Assembly (NCBI GenBank): GCA_017654935.2
Contig: CM065695.1
Location: 37,655,095-37,719,094 of the forward strand
DNA length: 64,000 nt
Origin: Phymorhynchus buccinoides
Lineage: Eukaryota; Mollusca; Gastropoda; Neogastropoda; Raphitomidae
Reading direction: 5' to 3'
Below, piece after piece: positions 44,989 to 55,777 of this stretch. Numbering within the stretch: position 1 is the first letter of the stretch; every line of letters begins with the position of its first letter. Made by a program: the position numbers and the translations under genes. Below the pieces are notes generated by a model. That model worked only from the letters and a program-made list of their open reading frames with translations, ran no database searches and had not been told where the DNA came from.

Positions 44989-47527
44989 TCACGATGAAGC
45001 AAAGCAAGAAGACACTATTCCCTTTGCAGAAGTCAAGAAGAGCTTTAACCTTGAGGCCCATTCAGGGGGCTGATTGGCCAGCCCCAACACTTCTGCTTCC
45101 TCCTGATATGTGAATGGATTGTTCAGAATGTTGAGCAACTTGTCAATGAAGGTAAAATCATTGTTCTCTGCACTCTCCACAGCCAGCTGAGCCACCCAGT
45201 TCCTGAGGATGTAGCGAGGGTTGACATTATTCATCACTTTCCTTCGCTGATCATCACTCTGTCCTTCTGCCTGCAGTCTGGTGGCATACATGGCCACCCA
45301 CCCCGAGAACCACTCATGTGATGCTAGTATCTTTACAGACCACATTTTCTCTGTGAAATCTCCTTCTAATTTGGTCACCCTGAGTTCTCCCAACTGTCTG
45401 AAAGTCATTGTAAAATCGGCTTTGGTGTCCGACATCATCTTTAACAACACAGCCATCAAGTTTTCGTCTTCTTCCCCAGAACTAGTCTTAAGCCCAAGTT
45501 TTTGTCTGAAAAGTTCCATAAACTTCGTTTTGTAATAATCCGCGTAGCTCTGAAGAATGTTTTTGGATACCGACTTGTCAGTATCAGTCCACAGTGGCAA
45601 CAGTGCAAGGCGTAGCTTTTCTAAGTTAAAAGCACCAACATCTGGCTGGTTTTCGTAGGAATAACGACGTTCATCATCAGATGTGTTAGGAACAAACTGG
45701 GGGTCATAAGCATCCAAAAAACCAAAAGGGCCGTAATCTATCGTAATGGACAACAGGCTGAAGTTGTCTGTGTTGCAAACCCCATGAGCAAATCCTACAC
45801 TCTGCCAGAGCGCTATTAATGTGGCTGTTTCACGGACAATATCGTGGAAAAACGCCAGGTACTTGCCAGCATCTGTGGGATCGATATGCGGGAAGTACTC
45901 AGCGATGACGAAATCCACCACCTGCTTCAAAAGCTCCACTTCTCCAGAGGAAGTGAGGATCTCCAGGGAGCCGATGCGGAACCAAGACCTAGCCAGGCGG
46001 AGCACCACAGCTGTCCTTTCCCGGCGAGGATGACCATTGTAGAACTGGTCACGCACCACCGTGTCATCACTGACCACCAGGGAGGCTGCTCTGGAGGTGG
46101 GAATCCCTGGAACAAAGAAAAAATATTTTAACTAGGTTAACTGAGGAAACTGAAGAATGCACTAAGAGTGTGCAAAAGTTCTGCAAGCATGAAGTGATAA
46201 TAATAATTATATTTGGAGACAGAAGCATAATATTATGAGTGAATGTTGAAGAGAAGGAAGAGATTATGTGAGGGAGAGGGTGGTGGGTGGGAAGGAGGAT
46301 GGTTGAAGAAAAGACATTGTTTGTACATGTATGTTTGTATTGTGCTTAATCGATTAAAATTTTTAATGTGTCCATATATATATTTATATCTGCATGCATG
46401 TGTTCATTTACTTACAGTGTGTGCTTGTGTATGTGCTCAAATTGGGTGCATGTTTATAATGCTCAAATTGTAGCACCTATCTCTTTTCTTTTTAAAGTAA
46501 GCTAGTCAAGTCACATCTGACTATGACCTCCAGGCAGCAGAGGAGGATGCACTGGGGGCAGTCCCCACAGCTGCAGCATAAGTCAAATAGTATGATGCCT
46601 CCATTAACCCCTTCGCTGCCCACAACATATATATATGCCCTCTATATTGCCGCGTTCAAAAATTGCGCTGCAAACCGGCGGCGCATGCGCAAGTAGTAGG
46701 CGGCAGCAAAGGGGTAAATAAGGCTACAAGTTTAGCAAAAAATGATGCTTACCCAAATGGTACATGGCTTCACTGCAGAGGTACTCTCTGACCGATGACC
46801 TGATAACAGCCCGGCCGTCCCCTTGCCTGGAGTAAGGTGTCAGCCCAGAGCCCTTCAGCTGCAGCTCCCAGCGTTCCCCTTTCTGGTTGATGTACTCCCC
46901 CAGCATCACCGCTCGCCCGTCCCCCAGCTGACCGGCCCAGTAGCCAAACTGATGACCACCATAGCGATGTGATAGAGGAATAGCCGATTTCGTCTTCAGA
47001 TTCCCGCTGACAAAACTGAGGAACTCTTTGCTTGAGGACACGGATGGAGAGAGGTCCAGAATCTCTGACAAAACTTTGGGCGATGTGGATGCCAGCTTGA
47101 CTCCTGATTTGAATGGTATAGGATTGACAATGCTGAAGACAGCATTTCTGACCTGCCGTAGCGAGTTCTCAGTGTTCGGGTCAATTGGAAAAGTATTGAA
47201 TAAAAGATTGTCTGTTGGGAACTTCCAGGAATCGAAGTCAGTTTCAAGTTTTCTGGTGGTTTTGACTCGGGGAGTGAATATGTAGTGGCGCTGCTCTGGA
47301 GGCGACATGAAAGATGGGCAATAGCATGGTATGAACTTGGTGTGGTCATCACAGTCGATGCGTACAGGAAAGATGCGGCACGAGAGAGCACCAGGGTGTT
47401 CAAAGTACGTCACAAAACAAGTATGCTGAGGTTTGGTATTTTTTACTTCCACGCTGCACACTGACCATAGAAAGAAACACAAAACAGTCACAGAGAAGTT
47501 GGGAATCGTTCCACAGTATTTCAGCAT
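44989..47527 (-). CDS. SELENOO: selenoprotein O homologue (protein AMPylase, two exons)
   Basis: Exon 1 is 47527-46753 and exon 2 is 46106-44989. The donor G|GTAAGC and acceptor TTGTTCCAG restore [13 protein letters not shown] in frame, giving about 630 residues (human is about 670). SelO is a pseudokinase-fold enzyme that transfers AMP to Ser/Thr/Tyr of target proteins, usually in mitochondria. Seen motifs: [51 protein letters not shown] and [13 protein letters not shown] in exon 1; [41 protein letters not shown] with [17 protein letters not shown], and QPDVGAFNL in exon 2. An in-frame stop lies three codons before the ATG. The N-terminus has a hydrophobic stretch (about 9-24), which could be a signal or mitochondrial presequence. 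The C-terminus reads CFASS: the third-from-last position, selenocysteine in vertebrates, is Ala. Confidence 0.95.
46604..46717. mobile_element. short TTAA-type MITE in the SelO intron
   Basis: Left end TTAACCCCTTCGCTGCC, right end GGCAGCAAAGGGGTAA, with (TA)n and GCGCATGCGC inside. Related to 57386-57635. TTAA at the boundary suggests the piggyBac group. Confidence 0.65.
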
Positions 47528-48182
47528 AACTGCTCAACAAGTTATCGTCAGAGCATTTCCCTCCCCTCTAATCAGACTAATGCTCTATACTGATCTTTGA
47601 TCTTTTTTGTCTTTTTTTTTAACTATAGTCCACTATCTCACATGCTTCCTTCCTTCCTTCCTAAGACTAAGTGACCACTTACTGACTTAGTACAACAACA
47701 GAACCATAAAAAAAGATGATGGTGGTGGTTCAAAGAAAGAAGAAGAAAACAGTCACTCTGTAGCGGTGCTGGTCGACATGCAGATCGAGTGTCAGTTCTT
47801 CGTCCCTTCCTCTTCTTCTGTGGTGCGTGGTGGTGACCAACTTCTTTATACACTAATACAGGCAGCCAACTTCATCACGTTGAAGATTCTGCTGCACATT
47901 ATACAGTAACGTCATAAATAAATCCACGGGCCAAAAAGTCAATCAAGTTATAAACAAAGAAGTTTCACTAACGAGAGCAAAAGGCTTGTGATGAATGGAG
48001 CTTTGAAATCTGTTCTTGGCTTGGTACACGTCTGCTATAATCCAAGGGAGATCATTCTGGATACCCAATGACAACATTGTGTATATGGCCACACACCTAT
48101 ACTGTATATTGGAGGATGGCAGTGTTGGGTGTTGGCCGGTTGTTGTTGGGTTGGGTGGGCTTATTTGCCATCCAAAGCGGCG
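47528..48182. other. upstream region of SelO, no gene recognised
   Basis: Probable SelO promoter side. CCTTCCTTCCTTCC near 47647 and a dispersed repeat fragment near 47838 are visible. No TATA box is convincing on the minus strand. Confidence 0.4.
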
Positions 48183-48603
48183 CTGTGACTTCGGACCTTG
48201 ACCGAAATAGTGCCATAAAAATCTAATTGTTGATTGTGGGCACTTAACAGGAAGAAGAAGAAGAATTTCCATTTAAAACACGAAGTGCAATGGAGCACCT
48301 GAAAAGGGGAACAAGGAGGAGGGGGGGGGGGGGGGGGGGGGTGATGATTCCTACACTAAAATAGGGACTACAGTAAAAAATAAAAAATGGAGACATGATC
48401 TTAACTTATAGTATCAAAAAATCATACTATTGATTGTGGATTAGTGTAGGAATCCCCCCCCCCCCCCCTCCTTGTTCCCCTTTTCAGGTGCTCCATTGCA
48501 CTTCAAGTGTTTTAAATGGAAATTCTTCTTCTTCTTCCGGTTAAGTGCCCACAATCAACAATTAGATTTTTATGGCACTATTTCGGTCAAGGTCCGAAGT
48601 CAG
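48183..48603. mobile_element. fold-back MITE with ~160-bp arms
   Basis: Left arm 48183-48345 and right arm 48450-48603 are near-perfect inverses, from TGACTTCGGACCTTGACC through GAAGAAGAAGAAGAATTTCC to AGGGGAACAAGGAGG and a poly-G/poly-C pair. The spacer is about 105 bp. No coding. Confidence 0.88.
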
Positions 48604-48969
48604 AGAAACAACAGAATAAATAAAATAGTAACATAAAGAAAATTAAAAAGAGAGCAAAGGAAAAAAAGAGAAAACCCTAATCTACAATGACCCAGCCAGC
48701 TGGTTCTCCCTGTGGATCCCCAACATGATGCCACGTCAAAACACCTTATTTAAAATTTTAAAAAAAATCTTTTATTTATTTATTAAGACAACTTTTATAG
48801 CGCCTAATCTTTAAGCTCTAAGCTCTAAGCACTTTTGTTGTTTGATGATGCCTGGAAGATGGGGGTTTTTTCAAATTATTTTTTGTTAGTGAAATCATCA
48901 ATACAATTAAGTTTTGACCGTTAGAATTTCCATGAAAATTGATTCTCTATTGTGTGTATAATGTTGATC

Positions 48970-48978
48970 TATAAATAG
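48970..48978 (+). promoter_or_regulatory. TATA box candidate of the FLYWCH gene
   Basis: TATAAATA lies about 70 bp upstream of the ATG at 49041, leaving room for a start site near 49000 and a short leader. Sequence match only. Confidence 0.4.
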
Positions 48979-49040
48979 CATGCCTTTTGTTGTGTACAAC
49001 CATTGATGGATTCGGCGACTGGCACTGTCAGACCCTAACG

Positions 49041-49712
49041 ATGGCACTTGTCCATACTACTAAGCACGAAAAATTAGCAGACAACGGATTTTTGTATTGT
49101 ATAGAGAGAAAATCTACGCGTGAACCTTTTATCTACTACTGGAAATGTGCAAAGTACCCGAAAACAAAGTGTTCAGCTCGTGTACACTCAAAGCCGGGTG
49201 GGCAGATTCTGAAGAGGATAGGTTCACACACTCACGAGGCTAATCACTCGCAAGTGGAAGCGCTGAAACTTATGCGTGAGATCAAAGAGAAAGCTCTGGT
49301 TTCAAACGTAGGGACCAGCGAATTTGTAACCAACGTGCTAGAGGATTTATCTCCGGAAATGGTGGCTCATTTACCATCCAAAGCGGCGCTGTGTCGAGCA
49401 GTGCAGAGAGAGAGGCAGAAAGTAGTAGCTGTTGATCAGGGATTGCTTCCCTTGCCTGGCTACGACAGTTTTTCTTTGGATTTGCCCCACGAAAACCAAG
49501 ATGCCAGTCTTTCCCTACAGCAAAACCATGAGGTTGATGTTAAACATGAACCTCCACACCTGCATAATTACGAAACACCCGAGGAAGAAGAGAGCCCAGA
49601 CCATGACATACTGGAAGAATTGCAGGATGATGAGATGGAAGACACTGAAGAAGAAAAACCACATAAATTTGAGGAAACGGCTGTCCGGAAGCCCCTTCAG
49701 GTATACAACTAA
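49041..49712 (+). CDS. FLYWCH zinc-finger protein, first exon
   Basis: The ATG at 49041 (ACGATGG context) opens MALVHTTKHEKLADNGFLYC. The FLYWCH finger follows: F-L-Y, then IYYWKC, KCSARVHSKPGGQILKR and H-T-H, that is the C-x-C...H-x-H metal ligands with the family's Y-W-C core. The rest is an Asp/Glu-rich tail (EEEESPDHDILEELQDDEME). FLYWCH fingers bind DNA or RNA. The frame has a stop at 49710-49712, but a GTATAC donor follows CTTCAG at 49700, so splicing onward in phase 0 is possible. Alternatively a GGCACTGTCAG acceptor at 49031 would make this an internal exon. GC and codon use fit a host gene. Confidence 0.8.
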   Translation: MALVHTTKHEKLADNGFLYCIERKSTREPFIYYWKCAKYPKTKCSARVHSKPGGQILKRIGSHTHEANHSQVEALKLMREIKEKALVSNVGTSEFVTNVLEDLSPEMVAHLPSKAALCRAVQRERQKVVAVDQGLLPLPGYDSFSLDLPHENQDASLSLQQNHEVDVKHEPPHLHNYETPEEEESPDHDILEELQDDEMEDTEEEKPHKFEETAVRKPLQVYN

Positions 49713-50160
49713 AGGCAGTTTTTAGTTCATCATTCATGACAAGTTCAAGTAACAAACCTTGTGGTCTTCGTCTTCTTCCAATATAGTTGTCAAAGTCAGT
49801 TCTGACTATTATTACAACTGAAGAGGTCGAAGAGAGAGAAAAACAAAAGAAAAGAAGAAAAACAAACACAAAGGAGAGAGAGAGAGAGCTTTGGTGGGTA
49901 GATGGCCAGACAACCGGCCAGACTGGGACCGTTCAGCTGAACCAGCCGTAGTAGTGTTGCTTTGAGGCATTAATGCATTTTACCTTGTATGCTGCAATAG
50001 ACTTTAGTTTGTTCCCTGGCTGTAGCAGAAGTTTTCTGTTCATCCTCCATGCCTACATGGGTCAGAATGCTAGTGTTTCAAATGAGACAGCACACAGCGA
50101 GGGACTGTTCTCACACACTTTGTGCACATTAAAAAACCACCTGTGTCAATGGTCAACTTG

Positions 50161-50358
50161 GCTAGCTCCTTTCACCACCTGGTGGTGCTACACTCAAGTG
50201 GGTCCTAACCTGCTAGTGATAGCCTTTGTTGGGGAGAGAGAAGGGGGTGACTCCTCTCCCCCTCTATCTTTCTCTCTCTCCTCAACAAAGGCTATCACTA
50301 GGTTAGGACCCACTTGAGTGTAGCGCCACTGGGTGGTGAACACTGAAAGGAGCGAGCT
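50161..50358. mobile_element. palindromic MITE
   Basis: Arms 50161-50240 and 50280-50358 are inverse: GCTAGCTCCTTTCA, GGTGGTGCTACACTCAAGTG, GGTCCTAACC, GATAGCCTTTGTTG. Short TC-rich loop. Confidence 0.85.
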
Positions 50359-50503
50359 AAGTCGCTCGTTCTTCAATTTACCCCCTTCCTGTTCACACGC
50401 ATAAAAATGGCATGCACAGAAATGGAGGGTGGGCACTGCTCCATAGTCCATGAGGGAACAGCCTGAATTTCACAGACATGAGTATCTGTGACCAGAAAGG
50501 TAC

Positions 50504-50645
50504 TACAGTGGAACCTCCCTTATAAGACTCCTTCCCACATATTTCTCTGAGACATTGCCCTTCTTTGTAAGTATTAAAATTACCTCCATTATAAGATCTC
50601 ATTTTGGATGATTTTTGAAGGTCTTATAAGGGAGGTTCCACTGTA
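50504..50645. mobile_element. pogo/Tc1-like MITE
   Basis: Flanking TA dinucleotides, ends CAGTGGAACCTCCCTTATAA and its inverse. Same family as 54892-55073. TA target and CAGTGGAACC ends match pogo-type termini. Confidence 0.85.
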
Positions 50646-51049
50646 CAATACATTATGCAATTATACATGTCACTCAATACAATTTATACTACTCAAAAGA
50701 ATTTAAGAGTCACTTTCATATATATGGCATGCTTCTTAAAATTCAAATTGGTGTAACAAATGCAAATATTCCAAGTTACAAATTTCATATGGATTTGTGA
50801 GATAAGTTCCAACCAATATACGATATTGTCAAGTTTTCAGATGTTCTCGTCCAAACATGTTACTGTAACCCCTGAAGAAATGCAAAATAAAGAAAAACTG
50901 GCCTTACTTTGGATGTGCTTTGCTGAAGAAGCATCGCCTTGGCTTAAGGCTGTGTCAGACCAATCGACATAGGTTTGGACGCCAAGGCTACATTAAAATG
51001 CTATGCTCTGAATAGTTATACAGGGATTGTCTTTAGCTATGACAGGCTC

Positions 51050-51240
51050 CTAGCATAGCATCATCAGTCTCCAAAATCCTCTGAAGTTAGAGTGTGGCTG
51101 CCCACATGGCGGGGTAATCAAAGACGGTCATTTACGTATTGTTCTCATACCTAGCTGGTGCATTTGTACCATAGTGTTCAAGTGCTTCGGCTGTTTGGAT
51201 GATCCTCAATACAAGTCTTGTAGCCAGGGTACAACAACAG
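51050..51240 (+). mobile_element. Rep-B SINE-like element
   Basis: Contains CATCATCAGTCTCCAAAATC, GTGTGGCTGCCCACATGG, ACCATAGTGTTCAAGTGC, GTAGCCAGGGTACAACAACA. Full-length by comparison with 34905. Confidence 0.75.
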
Positions 51241-51682
51241 CTGAAGAAGCAGAAATGTGCATACAGTAGTAAAAAATACATTGCACAGTCAATAGTTAAC
51301 ACATTTCAGTCAGCTGAACAACCACTGGGTGTTCATAGCTGCATAGCTGGGGCTTATTTCACCATGCCTCCAAGAGATGACTGACTGAGGCTGAGATAAG
51401 GATGGTGCTAGCTTGGTTCCGGAAAGGCGTGGCTCTGTAAAAAAAAAAAGGCCTGCTGACTCGAGAGGTTTTTTGTGGGGTTTTTTTATGACTCAGAGGT
51501 GATCAAGGTGAATTTTGACAGTCACGCTTTCCCAGAGCCAAGGTAGCATAATCTTTATCTCAGTCTATGTCTGTCGTCTCTTGAAATATGAACCAAAAGT
51601 TGACTCTAAAAAAGGAAAAATCTGAAACTGTGCAATAAGTCTGGTTGATCATTTCTATATCACTATCAGAGCCCTATACTAG

Positions 51683-51847
51683 AGTTCCACACAACCAACG
51701 TGACCATGACGGGGGTGAGGACGTACAAAGGAACCATGGTGCATAGTGACTTCATCTCAGCAAGGGCGGCTTTCTCCTGCAACGTTCTGGGTCACTGGAC
51801 AACGGCGGGCCATGGGGTCAATCAGTTCACCCAACTGATTCAGTATG
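51683..51847 (+). CDS. candidate exon 1 of a phase-1 exon chain (unrecognised host gene)
   Basis: The frame stays open from a CTATACTAG acceptor to a G|GTGAGA donor and encodes EFHTTNVTMTGVRTYKGT, VHSDFISARAAFSCNVLG and HWTTAGHGVNQFTQLIQY. It starts and ends in phase 1. The next exon at 53496 also enters in phase 1, joining QY-DSLDHLVQ. The protein family is not recognised. The acceptor's polypyrimidine tract is weak, so confidence is modest. Confidence 0.4.
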
Positions 51848-51889
51848 GTGAGAAGAACAATCTGAAGATTCAACGTTACTTTCAGTTTG

Positions 51890-51975
51890 TCTTGAGCTAC
51901 CATATTTTTACAGACACTAAGGTGCATCTGATTATAAAGCGTGCACCCCAAAGTTTTATACAAAAATACTGATTT
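51890..51975 (+). repeat. dispersed TIR-like repeat
   Basis: CCATATTTTTACAGACACTA, AAGGTGCATCTGATTATAA and GCACCCCAAAG words recur in variant form near 54760-54860 and 55920-56290. Probably one end of a DNA transposon family; not classified. Confidence 0.4.
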
Positions 51976-51994
51976 TGTTTTGATAATTTATTCT

Positions 51995-52435
51995 ATACTA
52001 GCGCAATGCCAAGTACCGGTAATGCTAGTAACGGTGACGCCAAGTACTGGTAACGCTGAGTACAGCAAATTTAAAGCGATTCGGTTAAGAAACTGCGGAG
52101 TTAAAAGGCCCCGTTTCCCGTTGGTGCTGCTCTGAGAGTGACGTGCTCTCTCTAGTAACGGTAACGGTAACACCAAGTACTGGTAACAATGAGTACAGCA
52201 AATTTGAAGCGATTCAGTTAAGAGAAGGCGGAGCTATAAGGCCCCGTTTCCCGTTGACGCTGCTCTGAGAGTGATGCGCTCTCCCTAGTAACGGTAATGC
52301 CTAGTAACGGTAACGCCAAGTACTGGTAACGCTGAGTACAGCCAATTTGAAGCGATTCGGTTAAGAAACGGCAGAGTTATAAGGCCCCGTTTCCCGTTTG
52401 TGCTGCTCTGAGAGTGACGCGCTCTCCCGATTGTC
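51995..52435 (+). repeat. three-copy ~140-bp tandem repeat
   Basis: Units share CCAAGTACTGGTAACGCTGA, GCAAATTTGAAGCGATTCGG, TTATAAGGCCCCGTTTCCCG and CTGCTCTGAGAGTGA, each closing with CTCTC(C)CTAGTAACGG. A related single unit at 52820-52935 ends in CAGACAGACACACAC. Confidence 0.85.
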
Positions 52436-52441
52436 TTCAAA

Positions 52442-52567
52442 TTTGCTGCCAGGCTTTGCCCCGGCCTCAGCAAGCCTGTCAGCAAATTTGCTGACAGGCT
52501 TGCTGAGGCAGGGGCAAAGCATTTGCTGACAGGCTTGCTGAGGCAGGGGCAAAGCCTGGCAGCAAAA
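52442..52567. repeat. long perfect-type hairpin with duplicated half-arm
   Basis: The 45-base left arm (52442-52486) pairs with 52522-52566 with one mismatch. The intervening 34 bases are a partial copy of the right arm. Words: TTTGCTGACAGGCTTGC, GGGGCAAAGCCTGGCAGC. Confidence 0.92.
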
Positions 52568-53495
52568 TTGAAGCGATTCGGTTAAGAAACGGCAGAGGTA
52601 TTTGTGAAACGGCATATATCGCGTGCGTTTATGAATCGATTCGCTTCCGGTTTGGTACACAGATAGTCACCGTCCCCGGTCATCTACCTTCCAAATTCGA
52701 AGGCAATCCGTTCAGAAATACCGGAGATACGGGCGCCGAGAGGCCAGTGGATATGCGTTTCGCGCATTTGCCAAACCGCGCAAATGACACAGCCGCCTGG
52801 GTTGCCGTTGCCATCGCCCCGTTAGGGATCATAGCAAATTTGAAGCGATTTGGTCGAAAAACGGCGGAGTTATAAGGCCTGTTTTGTGTTTCAGACAGAC
52901 AGACACACACACACGGACACTTGGCTTTTTATTATATGATGATTAGAGTAATATCACATTCATACAGCTGACAAAAAACAAGCTTGGATTATTTTTTCCC
53001 CGATGTTTCGTCTGTTGACTTTTTCCAAGTGTCTCTTTATTCTCAGACTAATATATTTATAATTAAGTAAAAGGGTCTCAGTCTAGGTAAAAGAGTACCA
53101 CTGTTGTCTAAAGCATGATTATGTTATGCATACAGGTAACCAAGAAAGCATAGTATGGCTTGAATTTGGGCTCTAGAATAATTAAATGATGTACACTAAT
53201 TGAGGATCTATATGAATAAAGAAAAGTGAGTGTGTGTGTGTTTTCAAGTAACATTTGTCTTAAACTAGTAAAGATATGGTTTAAAATATTAATTATGAAA
53301 ACTATAATGTTGATTGTACTTGTTAATTGGGTCTTTCAGCAACAACAAAATCTGTATGAAGTGTTATTCATAAATCTGTCATACCTTCACATACAGTCAA
53401 GACAAAAGAATAGATCTATTGATGGAGACAGTCAAATGGAATCTATTGATGTCAGTGGATTTGATAAACAACCGTTGCGATCATGCTTCTCGCAG

Positions 53496-53660
53496 ATAGC
53501 TTGGATCATCTGGTACAAGTGCAGCGATCCATGGAGGACAGCGTTCGGTGGGAGGAGCTGTGTCAACCCTTAGAGAAGCTTGTGGTCTCCTCAGACAGCA
53601 TCCTCACTGTGCTAGCCCCACAGTCTCAGCTCTTCCATCGATTTCCATCCTCAAAAAATG
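53496..53660 (+). CDS. exon of unrecognised host gene (phase 1-1)
   Basis: Between a GCTTCTCGCAG acceptor and G|GTAAGA donor. It encodes SLDHLVQVQRSMEDSVRWEE, LEKLVVSSDSILTVLAPQSQ and FHRFPSSKN. Phase 1 in and out, exactly 165 bases. An alternative upstream acceptor at 53341 (GGGTCTTTCAG) would start another frame (QQQNLYEVLFIN...) that does not match this one. Joins to 55778-55885. Confidence 0.6.
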
Positions 53661-53889
53661 GTAAGAATATATTTCCATGAAGGGTTGCTCCTTCGGCCAA
53701 GGGTCCTTGGCTATTCACTGTGTCTGTACATGTGATGCAAGTGAAATTGACCCATGGTCAATATTAAAATGATACGGTTGTGCTCAATGGAAGCTGTCTA
53801 CCAGTGGCAGTTCTCCCTACACGCCGTAAAGACTTGTTGGTTGTTGTCACTCCACGGGTGGAGTGAATGTGTGGGTGGCTCCATGAATG

Positions 53890-54047
53890 GAGCTAAAGTC
53901 CCCTGAAGTCAGAGTATGGCCGCCCATGTGGCAGGGCCCTTTAAAAGCAGCCATACACGTAATCTTCCCACCCAAGGCCAAGCAAAATGTTCACATGGCA
54001 CTGGGTGTGCCCCCAGAGTGTTTAAGCTGAGGAACGAAAACAACGAG
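53890..54047 (+). mobile_element. Rep-B' SINE-like element
   Basis: GTATGGCCGCCCATGTGGC head, CATACACGTAATCTTCCCAC, CACATGGCACTGGGTGTGC and an AACGAAAACAACGA tail. Same subfamily as 2231-2350. Confidence 0.7.
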
Positions 54048-54469
54048 GGTTGCTCTTTAAAATCAATACAGTGAAAATCTGTTAATTTTATTTCAAGATA
54101 GTGGACATTTTGATATATAAAGACATATAAAATGTTTTGTTTGTGAGTTATCCAATTTTGTGTTGTGGTACACATTTTTTGAGTTAGCTGGTTTCCACTC
54201 TTCATCTCTTTGATTTGAAATGACAGGGTACCTGGGTGTAAGAAATACATTGATATTTTCTTGATAAAAACATGTTGCTTTTTTAAGGTTAGGGGAGGAT
54301 TCCTGGTACAGTGGTAGTAAATAAAATAAAAACACTGAAGGGAGAAATGAATGTGGTTGAACATGATTGATATAATAAATACACTTACAATTTTTCCGAG
54401 GAAGTATAAGTTCATGCCTTATCATGAAATATGAAAGTTGCATTGTTTATCTATCCTTTATTACTTGCG

Positions 54470-54632
54470 TTCCTCCGAAGTTGGAGTGTGGCTGCCCACA
54501 TGGCAGGGTAATCAAAAACTGTCACACACATAATATTCTCATCCTTAGCTGGAGCATTTGTACCATATTGTTCAATTGCTTTGGCTGTTGGGATAATCCC
54601 TGGAGTCTTTAAGCCAGGGAACGACAACAACT
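54470..54632 (+). mobile_element. Rep-B SINE-like element
   Basis: CCTCCGAAGTTGGAGTGTGG head, TGTACCATATTGTTCAATTG, CCCTGGAGTCTTTAAGCCAG and an ACGACAACAAC tail. Confidence 0.72.
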
Positions 54633-54891
54633 ACTTGCATATTTCTTCAATTATAATAGTTACTTCCTGTTGATGGATTGGCTGGATGTGTACACACTAA
54701 TAATAATCAATCGACATGTCAATTTCAAAGTCAGATTCTGTAATCAACAGCATGAAAGTGAACCATATTTTACGGAAGCACATCTTATTATGGGCACCCC
54801 AATTTTTTTTAACACAAATTCTGATTTTGTTTCTTACTATATTATTAGTCACATTATAAGACACAGTGGTCTAAGTATGGGAGGGAAAAAG

Positions 54892-55073
54892 TACAGTGGA
54901 ACCTCCCTTATAAGACCTTCAAATTTAATCCAAAATGAGGTCTTATAAGGGAGGGGTCTTATAAGAGAGGTAAATTTAATACTTACAAAATTAAGGGCAA
55001 TGTCTCTGAGAAGTAGGTCTTATGTGGGAGGGAGTCTTATAATGGGAGGTCTTATAAGGGAGGTTCCACTGTA
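54892..55073. mobile_element. pogo/Tc1-like MITE
   Basis: TA-flanked, ends CAGTGGAACCTCCCTTATAA and inverse. Internally the AGGTCTTATAAGGGAGG word repeats, making the element largely self-complementary. Confidence 0.88.
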
Positions 55074-55123
55074 TTGCCTTATATATTTCCTTTTCCACTC
55101 CACTTATAGCGTTTGTCGGAATG

Positions 55124-55457
55124 ACATTTTTGTTCTTCTTCTTCTTCGATCGCTCGAACAGTTTCCTGTCAATTTTGAGTGCAGATGCATCATGCTGCCG
55201 TTATGCGCCTAACTAAGAAATAGTTAGGCCCAGCAAGTCCGACTTTGGCTGGAGGAAATCTTTTTGAGAGTCTTTCTTGAAAAAAGGCAGGAGAATGGAC
55301 CGGTAAAGCAGAAAGATAGAAGATGACAGTAAGCAAAGGGAAAAGGCAGAGTCAAAGAGAGTGACAGATTAGAGGAAGTTACAAGCACAGAACTTCCAGA
55401 AGGTGGGGGAACTATTTATACAAAAGACCCCCCCCCCGGTATCCCCACGGGGGGATT
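55124..55457 (-). mobile_element. Rep-A copy with target duplication
   Basis: Minus orientation: GGGGATACCGGGG head at the right, (GAA)n tail at the left (55133-55148). Flanked by GAATGAC (55117-55123) and GATTGAC, a 7-bp near duplication. It interrupts the first of two copies of the sequence that precedes the exon at 55778. Confidence 0.75.
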
Positions 55458-55777
55458 GACGTTTTTAAATGTGTGTCCTATGTTTTCAGCTGTATATGAC
55501 AGGCATGGTAGACCTCTGCGAATCGTGGAAAATCCGCGAAACAGTTTGAAACAAAATTATTTAAAAAATGCATTGAATTAGCATGAAAAAGTGAAAATTT
55601 CACTCTCATTTATTGAATTTTCTTCGGCCCCCTGGACCCCCGGCCATTTTCCTTGAAAACCACTTTGCCCCCACTACCATGCCTGGTATGAACTGCAAAT
55701 ATTATATATTTCCTTTTCCACTCCACTTTTAGCGTTTGTCTGAATGACGTTTTTAAATGTGTGTCCTATGTTTTCAG

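Noticed and set aside
44989..44991. SelO stop TGA read as selenocysteine
   Set aside because: Sequence after the TGA shows no continued family similarity and I saw no obvious SECIS; not fully excluded.
49540..49869. Minus-strand frame opposite the FLYWCH exon
   Set aside because: Shadow of the acidic coding tail on the plus strand.
51995..52435. Regulatory array
   Set aside because: The three units match a dispersed repeat with a CAGACAGACACAC tail (52820-52935), so tandem transposon DNA is the simpler explanation.
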